Shown here: positions 44,780 to 56,444 of the stretch, piece by piece
Layout: each line of letters opens with the position of its first letter
Position numbering within the stretch: position 1 is the first letter of the stretch
Assembly (NCBI GenBank): GCA_021234155.1
Contig: JAJEKV010000414.1
Location: 124,001-188,000, forward strand
Source: Isoetes taiwanensis
Taxonomy: Eukaryota; Streptophyta; Lycopodiopsida; Isoetales; Isoetaceae
Length of the DNA: 64,000 nt
Reading direction: 5' to 3'
The notes under the pieces: model-generated
The model's input: the letters and a program-made list of their open reading frames with translations, nothing else
Told to the model about the DNA's origin: nothing
Database searches by the model: none
Translations under genes and position numbers: made by a program

Positions 44780-45200
44780 ATCGTTTATAGCGAGGGATTT
44801 GAAAATTTTATACCTTTTGAAGGTTACGCCATCGACAAAGGACTTCTAAAGTCTTGTAGCTGATTGTAGGATCAATTTGTCTCCACCGTGGAATCCCACG
44901 TACGATGTCCACTTTCCTCATATTTGGAACCACCATAAGATCTCGAGTTGTGACATAATCACCAAGTGCAAATTTTTGCTGTGGCACTTTTGCTGAACAA
45001 GAACCAAATATGTTACTACAGATGCCTACTACTGTACGATTAGAAAAATGAACAGTAGGCGGCACCATTGTCCAGCTGTACAATCACATGAGTTTGACCA
45101 ATATGTCCATCAAACAACAATAGGTCATGAGAATCCGTGTCCCCTAGGATCTCTGTTGTGCCAGCATCGACTTTTTTCTTATCATCACCTCTCTTGTCAT
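44780..45200 (-). pseudogene. Aspartic protease region of chromovirus copy C
   Basis: HDLLLFDGHIG, then QLDNGATVHFSN, later LMVVPNMRKVDIVRGIPRW and DPTISYKTLEV. The block IVRGIPRW-Q-DPTI is the ILG-W-region of gypsy proteases. The active-site triplet normally reads Asp-Ser/Thr-Gly. Here both copies A and C read Asp-Asn-Gly (DNGA), which either is a lineage feature or marks an inactive enzyme. The protease would cut the Gag-Pol polyprotein. Confidence 0.6.
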
Positions 45201-45204
45201 CCGC

Positions 45205-46261
45205 CCACCATGGTCACTACTACGGCTATTTCTCTCCCGCTTACCAACGCGCAATCACGAGTATAGTGACCTTGACGGCCACACTAATAATATGCATTAA
45301 CTTCAGAGGCAGCAATGCGTGGCCGTTTGCCCAATCGATCAATGAACCATGTCTACATTGTTTGCACGCATTCGAGGTGGAAACCTTCGCCTTTGTTGAT
45401 CCCGCCGCTTCTTTGAATTTGAACCTCGAGCAAGATCATCCTTCTCCATTTCTAATGCGGCTATACGGGCATGTTGCAATGTTCGAGGTCGGCATAACTT
45501 CAACATGTGTGAATATCGGTACTTGAGAGCACCAAAATCTTCCTTTTTATTAATCCTGCCATTTGACTTAACAAATGTTAAATCTGTTTGTAAATTCATC
45601 TACTGACTCGTCAGCACGCTGCTTCATAGTTCGTCACTGCTCTTGGACAAAATCCTTATAATTGTCTGGCATAAACTCAAACTTCATAAGTTTCTTCATT
45701 CTAGCCCAAGTGTTAATGGGATTATTTGCTGTATTAGCTGCATCCACCTTCTGCTCCCCTTTTAGTTGAGCCCTTGCCCAATAAAGTTTCTGCTTGTCAG
45801 AATAGTCATGCTCGGAAAAGAAGCTATGCATTTTGGCCATCCATGGAAGTAAACATGCACCATCGCGCTTTCCATAAAAATAATCCAACTTCACCTTTGG
45901 ATCCTTAGGCTTCTTCTCAACCATAACGCCATCAGATTTGGTTTGGTCCATTTTCTGCACCAAAAATTTCTGCTACAACTCACTTTGCTTACAAGTAACG
46001 AGTCAAACTGTCTCAAGACTTTTTTTCTTCGGGCTGCCTTCCTAATCGACCTTCCGGCATGGTTAAAAGCTTTGGCAAGTCGCTTCTTTGACTCGCCATC
46101 ATTATCCAAATATCCTCCTTAGGAAGGACATCTTCCTCATCGGCAAGAACATCTTCTTCAATGGGAACTTCATCCATATCTTCTTCCATAACCTTCTTTG
46201 CAACAACATGCTTCCGGACTTTTGCTTTCTTTGCCATATCCGCCTCTCCGTGAAGTTTCAC
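45205..46261 (-). pseudogene. Gag of chromovirus copy C
   Basis: A likely start is the MAKKAKVRKH segment (about 46,237) or the Met 24 bases upstream, 10-35 bases after the LTR. It has a basic then acidic N-terminus (DMDEVPIEEDVL). The capsid-like domain at 45,963-45,634 has LDYFYGKRDG, WMAKMHSFF, YWARAQLKG and WARMKKLMKFEF, which fits the retrotransposon gag fold. A basic linker RDQQRRRFPP follows, then a zinc knuckle with GRQGHYTRDC near 45,255-45,290, whose first Cys is spoiled by a stop. Gag packages RNA into particles. Frame breaks lie at about 45,960, 45,610 and 45,300. There is no counterpart in copies A and B. Confidence 0.75.
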
Positions 46262-46275
46262 ATTGGGTTCACCAC
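46262..46275 (-). other. Candidate primer binding site
   Basis: On the minus strand, directly after the inferred LTR end, the sequence is TGGTGAACCCAA. Primer binding sites start with TGG because tRNAs end in CCA. The matching tRNA is not identified. Confidence 0.35.
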
Positions 46276-46707
46276 TTTACGGATTGAATTAAAAAGCTAC
46301 TAAGGGAAAAGACGATTGTTCACATAAGATAGTAAGAGAGAGCGGATACAACAAGATTTAGGGAGAACTTCAACCGCCCAACCACGGAACTAGCACTCAT
46401 GATCACAAGCACTTTTGATCACGTATATCCCCCAGAGAAGTCCTGGGACTCCCGCCTAGTTCCTCCCCCGAACTAGATGCAACCTCTGAGCCAATCTTCA
46501 AAAAGCCACCAATGATGCCCTTGTTCTCTAAGGCATGTCCTTTTAAACCCCCAAGGATCTATTCTCGTCCACTAGTCCATTATTGGCTCTGGCTCCTGTA
46601 ATACACCAGATTAAGATTAGCATCATCTTATCCCTTAATCTCTTCCAATCATAGATAACCAGTAATAGAGTAGCTAATTCTATATTTGATGGTGCACCAT
46701 GATTGGA
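46271..46707 (-). repeat. 5' LTR of chromovirus copy C, truncated
   Basis: Similar to the three other LTRs (for example CCGCCCAACCA, GGAACTAGCACTC, CACAAGCACTTTTGATC). At the high-coordinate end similarity stops after GATTGG, about 60 bases before the expected TG start, so the first part of the LTR is missing. It lacks the 70-base duplication seen in the 3' LTR. Confidence 0.65.
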
Positions 46708-46709
46708 AC

Positions 46710-49700
46710 AAGGGGGGTTCAAACATGTATTCCATATAATACATGTGTGTATGAGAAGGGTTTTTAAATTTCAAAGCACGTATACATAAGGTAGATGATA
46801 CGTTTTGGCACCTCGAGTGTAAGGATTTTTACGGTTTCTCAAGCAGGTTTCTTGGCTTTACACAGAGCTAGAGATACGTTTGAGGGCTAGAGCTTGGTTG
46901 TTCGATGTTTGAGATAAGTTTGAGGGTCGCTTGGAGTTTTGGAGGTGAGTTTTCCATTGTCTTTGTTTTGCTATAAGCTCCAAAACTCTTAGTTGCAAGC
47001 AAGACTTCCCATATTTTTCTCGCTTCTACAACTTCATGTAAGGTGATCAAGAAGACACATTGAAGTTATTTGATGTGTGTAACAATTACTTTATAACCTT
47101 GCCCCTCTTTTTTTGTTACTACCAAGTATTGCAACTAACAAGATGACCAGATTGCAACATGGAGGCTCTCCCGTGGACTAGAAACTCCATAGCCAAATGG
47201 ATCTTACTTCTTTCCGTGAAGTTTGATCATTGCAAAGAATGTTTGATGAACGGAAGTGTAGTAGTTGAGAAAGTTCTTATCTATTCTACTTTACATCAGG
47301 AATTTACTTGGCTATTTTGTGAGAAATTGTATTATCTAGTAATGATGACCAAGTATGGGTATAATATCGCTTACCGGAGTATGACTTGATGGCGACCGAC
47401 ATTATTGATCCAACTAAGGTTAGTCCCAGGAGTCAAATTAGGTTTTAAGTTCTTGCTCCAACCTTATGCAAAAATATTCTTTTCGCAGATGGTAAAGTCT
47501 TTGCTTAAAACATGCGGTGTCCTATAGCTAAGACATTTCTTACATCGAAAGCAGAGCCGAGACATACAAAGAGCGAGCAAAAGACCCGAGCCTACTTCCA
47601 GTGGAAATCCAATGGATAAAGGTACCGTTTAATAAAGGTAAATTAATTATTGATTGAATTAGCATGCTTCTGACATCTAATATTATGGATATTAGAGGAC
47701 GTGCTTTGGCCTCTAGGAAATGCTTGTTATATCAAGCCAGAGATGTCAAATCAGCACTACATAGTTCATGCAACATCTTAGTTCTTTGGGGTTCATCAGT
47801 CTCTTATCTGATATCCATGATGTCAATAGGAAATATACTGGTTGATATATATTCAATAGGAAATATCTTGGTTGATATATATTTCATATTTTTGCATTTA
47901 ATTTCGGCCCGTAAGAAAGCATTTTGTGCTTTTGTCGGTTTTACTAATTGACACTTCATTTATATAGGCAAGAAACAAGGTAGAAGCAAACTTATGATGC
48001 GATTACAACCTACAAAAGCAATGTACATGAAGATGACGGTATTCACTTTTGCTACATTTGAATGAGAATAATCCTAAAATGTTTGTTTCGGATATCGAAT
48101 GTTTACATGCGACCTTTGCCTATCACTAATGTTTTGTCCCATTGGGTTGGTTGCAAACCTTATGGATTTATCTGAGGAGATCCAGTACCGATCATGGCCC
48201 TGAAACTACAAATTGTGTTGTTGAGTTTATATACAGTAAGTCTGGCGTGCCTTTATTTACTATTGCAGGTGTTTATGTCTTGGGTGCTTCAAAGTTGTCT
48301 TTTTTTCCTTCCCTTCTTGAAACCTTAGGCGCCATGTAGCACAGCTTTTCGCCGGAAACACAGTTTCTAGCATAACTTTTGATCCATGACTCCGTTTCAG
48401 GTGAGGCTTATTGCATTGGAAAGCTCTCTCTGGGATCTTTTCGATGGTGTATGATATCCCATGATTGGTTACATTTTTTCGTGTCCGCTGGCAAAGCCGG
48501 CCTTGGTATGGTTTACAGTATTGGATGTTGCATTATAGATCTTTTAGATTAAGGCTTTACAAATTGATTTGGTTTGCTCTAGATTCTGTCCACTTTTATT
48601 TAACTTTTGTATATACCCACTTTGATTTCGTTTAGAGAGCTTCATCATGACAGAAAGGGCCATTAATAAGGATAGATTTGGTGTAAGGATGGCTAGGGAA
48701 AAGAAAAAGCCTCTCGGGAATCATTGTTCACACAGGGGTTCCTCGTCCCACAAGTGCTCGGTCTAGCATACAGCTCCATGGTCAGGGGCAAGCTAATTCT
48801 AGTGTAATAATGGATTTGCCATCTTCACTTTTTGGTCCCCAGTGGCCTCTTCATATCGGCACAAGCATGTCTGGTACATTTACCTTCCAAGATCGGGAGG
48901 ATCTCCAAAGTGCTCTAGAATGGCAAGTTCGGTGTTTGTCGCCCTACACTTCTCGGACCGTGATAACGACTCCATTCATTCTCGGAGGGAGGAATGACGT
49001 CACATCTATGATCAGGTTCATTGAGAGATGGACACACCTATTACAGTTAATACATGCCTTTGTTCCTTAATTCTAGCACAAATGATGCCTCATTTGGACA
49101 TTACTAGCAAGTAACTACAAACCCGTAAGAAACATTGTGTTGAAGCGGGAGTGCAGACATTGGAAAGGGAACATGTTGAGGTGGGAGTACGTGACACCTC
49201 CACAGCCCCCCAAGGGACCAAGAGAGTCGAATAATGAAGCTAGCAGCCGTGAGCAGGCTGCCTCAATATCTTCTGTTACCAAGAGCCCAAACTTGCATGT
49301 GATATAGGGCTTGCAGAGGTGGAAGATGATGCCCATTCTAATGTGGATGTGGCTTTGCATTTTTCACACGATGTCATGCATGTGAAGGTTGGTGGAGTTG
49401 TCTCCGCTACTAGGGGTGGGAAATGCAAGACCCGACGCCCTCGCCATCTCTTGGTTCAGTTTTAAGACATTCTTAGCCGCTTACATGTTCTTCAACATGG
49501 AAACCATCTTAGAGGGACTAGTTTTTAGTACAGGAGGACCTCTCCCTCTTCAATTGTGTAACCATAAGGAGGAGCTCTGCACGGTGAGGGCAGCCCGCCC
49601 AAGAAAAAGAAATGGGCGTTAATGCCAGGGGAGGTGCAGCAATTATTCTAGACCAATGGCCTTTCAATCCTTGGATTGGCTATGTCTAGATAATTTTAGA

Positions 49701-51830
49701 AGCACAAAATTACCACTAGCATTAGCATTATCTTCTTGTTGGTAGTCTTTTAATATTTAGTTATTTTGTTTGGTGATGGGGCCTAGTCTCCAGATTTTAG
49801 ATGGGCTGTTGCCCTTGCATGTGTCATCCCGTTGGGTTCCCTTGGACGTAAAAAATCTTATCTTATTATTATAAGGAGCTTAGATCATTTACCTTCCAGA
49901 TTATAGTGTGGACAAGTATGATTTGGGAGATAGATTTGGCCACTTTGTAGTTGAGGATGTAAGTATTCCATCGAACTACTCTGGTCAATAAACTCTGATA
50001 GCATACATGTAAAACAAAGAACCGAGCACATTCTTCCCTGACCGATTATGTTGGCTATGGTCTTGGGTATCCTAAATGATTCTCAAACTTTATCTGTACT
50101 CTTATGAGGGCAAGAAAACCAACAGCTAGAATAAATGAAGCCCGGTACCAAAGGTTACAGTTCATACTAAAAGATTATAATAACACACATCCGATAATTG
50201 CTTTTGACAAGAGTAGATCATTCTCAAGCTTAAGCACTTCATTTGCTTCCATTGGCAAGTGAAGATCAAGAAGCACAACTGCGGTTGGTATAATGTAACT
50301 TCGAACCATGTTACTTTTGTAAACAAACGCTGAAATATTGAATGGTGGAAATCATGTTGAAGCACTTGGAACAATGTATCGAAATGACGTTATATGCTGC
50401 CATACCCGTTAACACGACCTAGGTTATCCTCGATTACACCATTGAAGTTTTGAAGTTGATCCACACCTTGATAATTTTGTTTTTTTATTTTAGTTTTCTA
50501 ACACATCCTGTGGGCACGCATGATGTGCGTGGCTTTGGTACAAAATGTCTACATAGAGGGGATAATCCTAAGTACAAGGCAAAATTCTAAAACTTCCATA
50601 TTTGTTAATGTGCTTGGGGCTCATTGTTTGTGCACCATGTAAATGCATGTTGCGGTTTCCATTATGTAGTATACAATAGCAATGCTCAATTATGGGCCAG
50701 AGGATAAAACAACTGTTCTGGAATTGACATACAACTATGCGTGACAGAGTACAAGGAGGGAAATGCATATGCTCGGGTAAATTTCCATTGTACCTATTGG
50801 TCGCCCTTGTGTGTCAAATGTTTTGACATTGTATTGGATGTTAACATTATCCTCATGGGTAACTAACCTGGTAAACTTGCAGTTGGGGAAGAAACCAAAA
50901 TGGTCAGCTTGGACTTTGGAGTACCGAGGATGCGCTTGTCCCACAGAAAGTAATTGCCTTTGAGGTTAGTAAGTGATGCAACTTTACATTCTCGCATAAA
51001 GATAAAGCGACTCTCAGGAATGATTGAATTTAATGGGTCGAAAGCAGAAAAGAAAAGAAAGCATGCAACTATCTTCAAATATTGTTTTCTAGATATTAAA
51101 CCGATATGCTGAATTTTGCTAGCTATAAAGAATCTATTTGGTTCTCTTTCATTGTTTCTAACATGGGATTAAATAAAATTCTAGTTTCAAAATCCTAATT
51201 CTAGTTTCTAGCTCTAGAGTCCACTTTGGTATTGAAGGCCTTTGTGAATGGATGTTTGGGCGGTATATTCTTCACCACTGATACTCTTTAAAGATAATTC
51301 TTGATGATGTAGCGAACCTCGTTATCTAATCCTTATTTTTGTTGTTTTAGATGTTGCCTAGAGTATAATATGGCATTTTTAGTTTCATTGCTCTTTGACT
51401 TATGTATCTTTCCTAACGTATCCTCATGGCATAAGGTGCACATATAAGATGCACATATAAGATGCACACATCCACCCACATTGTACCTTCCGACAACCTT
51501 CACAACCTTCTATAATTGTAGGGATTTAATAACACCTACTTCCATTATGTCATGACAAGGTTCTGAAGTTAAATTAGCTTAACCCATTACATTTGCAACA
51601 TTGAACCTTATAGGGTTCGAAAGTGATTTAGACATGTCCCTTGCAAGTCAATTCAAAAAGAATTGCTTATTTGATATCTAACAAGGTACCATATATTATA
51701 TACATAATATGTAGGGGAGAAGAGAAGAAATAAAACAATAGAATGAAATACAATACAATTGACTTGATTATAACATCCACATATGTGAGTTAGATAGGAT
51801 CTCCATGCCATTAGTGTGACGTCCCCTACT
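46710..51830. other. Long stretch with no recognised gene
   Basis: Frames such as 47,159-47,389, 47,664-47,951, 48,810-49,070 (+) and 50,735-51,078 (-) are open for 60-95 codons but have no domain I recognise. A 28-base unit (CAATAGGAAATAT plus TGGTTGATATATATT) is tandemly doubled at about 47,826-47,885. The minus-strand pair at 50,735-51,078 has protein-like composition and could be an exon of an unknown gene. No LTR, TIR or RNA gene is evident. Confidence 0.3.
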
Positions 51831-51834
51831 CATA

Positions 51835-53430
51835 TACGATGCCCAAGACTGTGATACAAACAGGAGTTCATCCCCATACCAGCTCCATATCGATACGAGG
51901 GCCTCCACATTTCATGCGGACCGTGACCGAGTCCCCGATTGGGAAGAGTGGAGGGGTCATTTTACCCCCGCCTCCCCGTGGCCTACCTAGTCTGCGAAGC
52001 GTAAACATACATGTCAAGAATATAATCATCATATACCCACCTCGAAGGGTGGCATATCAACATCTGCATAGACAAAGATCAAGACAATACAAGGGGAGTT
52101 CCTACCTAAGGCTCGGACTCCGTGGAATGACCGACAAGCTTGGGTCTCCGTGAGTTCATTGCGCATGTAATCATGACAATGGATTTGGCCGGCATAAGAA
52201 CATGGCATTGGGTTGTCCACTCCATCCGCCCCTCCCCAGGCACACTTTGCGGAGTAGGTTGAAGAGTGTTGGGGACAGAAGCCCTGACCGGATGCATAGC
52301 CAAAGGGGCTATTCCCGGGTTGCATCTCCCCAGCCCGGATGGGGGGGTAGGGATCACTCCCACCGAGATCTCCATGCCGACTCAAGGTGACTAGAGGGCC
52401 ACCGCCCTTATTCGACTTTAACCCACCTGGAAAGTGAACTCCACTCCACGGGTGTCGAGCCCATGCCTTACCCACACTCGCGGCAAGCCATTAGACCTAG
52501 TCTCCATCGCGTGATCCCCTGTAGGCCTTACACACCCGGAGGGATCGGTCAAGAGTCGAACACTAACCTCCTTCGAGAGCCGGGCCCGCCCCTTCACCCA
52601 CAACCGTGTGTGGTTCTTGTACACAATGTGTAAAAAACTAGTAATGCACTAAGAGGGACTAGCTAGGAGCATCAACTACTAAGGTTTAAGTCTCTACCCC
52701 TTCCCAATACAATGAGTCCATGTAATGCATCCGGTCCATCACATCATCATAGAACTAAAGAATAAGAACTAATCTATATCATAGAGTTAGGTTCTTTAGT
52801 TAGGGTCAACTGGGATGCTGGCTACTAAGAGTAATTTAATAGGCTAAACCTATTGGTTCGATGGTCGGAATAATGGTTTAGGCTATTAAATCGACTAAAT
52901 ACCCGATCCCCTCGGTTCTCTCCTCTTGATCCGAAGGCGCCCATGTCGCAGCTTCGCTTGGGGATGCGATCGAAAGGAAATCGACGAGCTAGAGCGCATG
53001 GGCGCATCTTGGGAGTTGGATTTGACTCTTTGAGGCACGCTGAATCAGAGCTCAAGGTCTCAGGGCAAAAAGGGAAAGTTAGGGTTTGGTTACCTTACAT
53101 AGGCTCTCGCTAGGGTTTAGGGTTTCCATGACCATTTGGTGCGCCTTTAATGGGTTAAGGTTTAAAGTGCGACATTGCTAAGTGTAATGGCACCTTGCAA
53201 GTTGCCCCTAGGCTTCCTTGCTTGGTTACACGCCTACAGACACGCCGATTGGAGTGGGTGTACGCTGCGGCGGTAGTAGTACCTATAACGCCTTTGAGAC
53301 CGTGATATCGTGACCGGAACGCCACATTTCCCCACCTTGAATTGATGTCGCCGGGCACATCGTGGGTCTCCCCACCTTGGGATCTTCTTAACCCGCAGTC
53401 AACTTGATGCATACGATATACTATTATCAT
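51835..53430. other. GC-richer stretch, possibly transposon non-coding region
   Basis: Base composition changes sharply from the AT-rich DNA before it. A 148-codon minus-strand frame (52,475-52,029) is rich in Gly, Pro and Cys and has no family resemblance. It is probably chance openness in GC-rich DNA. TAGGGTTTAGGGTTTCC near 53,112-53,128 is a short telomere-like word, common in plant promoters. It may belong to the gypsy element at 53.4-55.4 kb or another repeat. Confidence 0.3.
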
Positions 53431-54066
53431 AGTTAGACATTTATTATGATTACCTCAAGGTAATATTTTAGAACATTATTATACTATTATTCAATCAAAT
53501 ACTTATCAACTGTATGTCATTACAACAATTACCCATTAGTTTTACTTATCATAATGTCTTAGTTTATCAACATATATACAATTATTCTCTCGAGGTACTC
53601 TTCATTCCTTGCAACACATTACAACAAAATTTGTGTTTGCAAGTCTTCGTGAGCTCGACCTCCTAGCCCTCCGGAGCTTCTATTGGCCTGCCAGAGGTCA
53701 ACACTCACGTTAGTACCATTTTTTAATTATTTATAAATTTGGTTATAAGGGAACCACCCCATCTATCTACATGAATGCATTGCTAATCTCCGTGAGGGAA
53801 GAGGATGCTTCTTCCATCGCGGGTCGCGGGAGAGCACTTATAATGCCTATATGGCGATCATGCCTACACCTTTAGTTGCCCAAATGCGGGAGGATAGGTT
53901 CCTTCACAGATATGGGGCGCGTGAAGGATAGGTCCCTCCCCCGTAGGCATTGACTAGCTGCTTTTTCTATCAATGCATTCCTGAATGACCTCTTATCTTC
54001 GAGGTCGCCTACTCGTGGGAAGTAGACTTTCCAAGCGGAACCGTCATGCCCACATTGACATTACAC
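53430..54066 (-). repeat. Probable 3' LTR of second chromovirus
   Basis: Located directly after the chromodomain end of the minus-strand element. On the minus strand it would start TGTAATGTCAATGTGGG at 54,066, after CTCTGGGGCG, which can serve as a purine tract. It includes a TTATAAGTGCTC box and an A/T-rich end. Its lower limit is a guess because no second LTR is in the window. Confidence 0.35.
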
Positions 54067-54080
54067 TGACGCCCCAGAGA

Positions 54081-55375
54081 TCACCGTAGTGATCTCATCA
54101 TCGGTAACAACGCATACAACCCATACCTCATAGGTTGCATGCGTAGATTATACCTAACTATACAAGCTATAAATCTACACAAATCGACATGCCTCGAACC
54201 GATTTCTTGGAGATGATCTTGCCGTCCCATTGCTCCATAAACCGTGGGTACCGCTTTATCGATCTTTTTAAGTACCCATGTCGAGATCTTCCAACGCAAG
54301 TGTTTCCACTTGACCAAGTATTGAGAAACTCCGATCTCCTTGTTTTTTTGAACGCTTTATCAAGAATTAGTTCCGAACTATTTCGCCTCTGTTTTTCCGC
54401 TCATTTCCAACATCGGTTGGAGTGTCCAGACTTCATCCGATTGGGAGTGTGCTTCTTCAAAGAAACTCAATGGAAGACTTTGTGGATCTTTAGGGTGTGC
54501 TGGCAAATCTAACTTGTAGGATTGGTTACCCACTCTCTTGACTATTCAAGGGTCCAGCCCACCTTGGAGCAAGCTTCTTTGCAATTTCGGCGCGAGCTTC
54601 ACCGCTTCCACTTTGATCTTGAGCCATACATCATCTCCAACTTGGAACTCTCTCGACCGTCCGATGTTTGTCTACGATGCTCTTTTGGCTTCTTGCTCGC
54701 GAGAAGATACCCTCAAACTTCTTCCACGAAGCCGCCGCGATGTCGCTCAACATTTCATTTCGCGAAACTTCCACTTTTGACACCGGGTTGTACCAAGTGT
54801 CCGGAGTTAGGCATTGGTAGTCGAAGTTGATCATGAACGGCGACATTTGGGATGATTCCTCGCTTGGTGCTATTGTATGCAAACTCCACCAAGTGAATAA
54901 ATTCCTCCCACATACCTTGCTTGTTCCGCATATAGTTTCGTAGCATATCCTCCAATATTCTCGTTGGTAGGCCTTTCCGCTTGCCCATCCGTCGGGATGA
55001 TAGGCCGCGGCTCATGGATAGCTTCGTCCCAATCGCTGTAAAGAGGTCCCGCCGTAAGGCACCGATGAACTCGGATCTCGACGGAGATAATTTCCCTTGG
55101 CATGCCATGGAGCCCCAAGATTTCTTTGGTGAAGAGCTTTGCCATATCCATAGCAGTATCCGTGGTCCCGCAAGGCACAAAATGGGCCATCTTCGACAAC
55201 TTGTCCACTCACGCACCATCAAGGCATCCTTACCTCTTACCGCTCTTGGGAGCCCCGCTATGAAGTCCATGCCGACGACCTCCCACTTAGCGTTTGGCAC
55301 CGCTTAATGGTTCCAATGCACCCGAATTGGAAAGTCGTTTCGCTTCTTGCTTGTCGACATAGCCGACATTAGGGC
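54081..55375 (-). pseudogene. Second chromovirus: integrase and chromodomain
   Basis: From high to low: KQEAKRLSNSGALEPLSG (about 55,350), then KWEVVGMDFIAGLPR (55,290), DKLSKMAHFVPC and DTAMDMAKLFTKEI with LHGMPREIIS (55,208-55,110), then DGQAERPTNE, MWEEFIHLVEFAYNST and GIIP. These are the canonical integrase core blocks; the first catalytic Asp is in GMDFI and the Glu block is in the QAER-TNE region. Further down, VGDDVWLKI is the integrase C-terminal barrel, and YLVKWKHL with STWV (about 54,320-54,270) is a chromodomain. It is a different lineage from the element at 41-46 kb. Several frames are needed. The element is cut at 55,375 by the direct repeat. Confidence 0.85.
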
Positions 55376-56180
55376 GGATTTGGGGTCTCAAAATGGCCTC
55401 CTATCAGCCCATTCCACGCCATATTTCCCTCCTTTTTCCCATGCCACCCTAGGATACCAAACTCTCATAATTACAGATTTGCTTGGAATATTCTTCCTAA
55501 TAAGGGGATTGCACATTCATGGCGCCATATGTATTTAATTCGTTGGTTGTCGTGGACAGACCGATGCAACACGCGGCGCTTTTAAAATGCCACTTGCATT
55601 ATAGCATACCCAAGAACTCATGACGGTGTTCTTGGTTTGTCGATACCAAAGCGTATGCGCATCAACGCTTCTACATTTCAAAATTTGAATGTGTAGGTTG
55701 AAGCTTTGTATCGGATCGACTTTCATTTCGAGAAGGCCATGTCGCTACTTAACCGATCTTCACTTCATCCTAATACAGGCTTCCCGCCCCTACACTTCGA
55801 AATTTGAATTTGCTTAATGTATAAAAGCATGGATTGTAGGAGAATGGACTTTTCGATTTCCATATGCACGCTGCAAATTTCAAAACGTGGTTAGTATGGG
55901 ACGCCTGGCTCACACAATGCTTAATTGTGTTGGGGCATAAAACTTTGTACACCTTCATTTCATGGCCGTCGCATCTACACAAGATGGAAGTTGTTTGTTG
56001 TCAAATTAAACTTAAACACAAGTGAGGTCAAGACTACGTGGTTTTCTCGAGGAGGGTTTGAGTGTTTTTTTTAAATCCCAATTATCGACATATAGTGTGA
56101 TGTAGCATCTTGGTATTAAATAGTATGTTAAATTCAATTATATCGTTGTTCATTTTCAGGTTAAATTCAAATCATATAGG

Positions 56181-56286
56181 TTTAGGAATAAGGTTAAAAA
56201 GGAAGATATTGGATATTTAGGAATAAGGTTAAAAAGGAAGATATTGGATATTTAGGAATAAGGTTAAAAAAGGAAGATATTGGATA
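56181..56286. repeat. 35-base tandem repeat, three units
   Basis: TTTAGGAATAAGGTTAAAAA plus GGAAGATATTGGATA is repeated three times starting at 56,181, 56,216 and 56,251. The third unit has one extra A. Confidence 0.95.
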
Positions 56287-56444
56287 TGGCTCAAATTTTG
56301 AGATATGCACATAATGGCATGTAATGATGGTTGATAGGACTGGAATACCTAATCATTCCTAACGATTTTCACGCCTAATCCGCCCCATATCTATTCCTAA
56401 GCTCGATCTTAGATCCTTCGGCCCAATTTCGCTAGTCCATCGCC

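Larger units (their letters stand above)
33142..45137. repeat. Block copy C: second long copy of the 12,175-23,200 segment
   Basis: The two segments are collinear and in the same orientation over about 11 kb, with all the same tandem duplications and insertions. Copy C has one extra insertion (38,264-39,212). Mismatches are mostly 1-5 base changes at CTG/CAG. Outer junctions are at 33,142 (in the gulonolactone oxidase tail) and 45,137 (in the protease/gag joint). Confidence 0.9.

Noticed and set aside
52029-52475. 148-codon minus-strand open frame
   Set aside because: Gly/Pro/Cys-rich with no domain, in GC-rich DNA where stops are rare; overlapping frames on both strands are open too.
53105-53130. 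Telomere-like TAGGGTTTAGGGTTT
   Set aside because: Only two units; such words are common in plant promoters.
54189-54830. Plus-strand frames of 80-107 codons
   Set aside because: Antisense to the integrase C-terminus and chromodomain of the second chromovirus.
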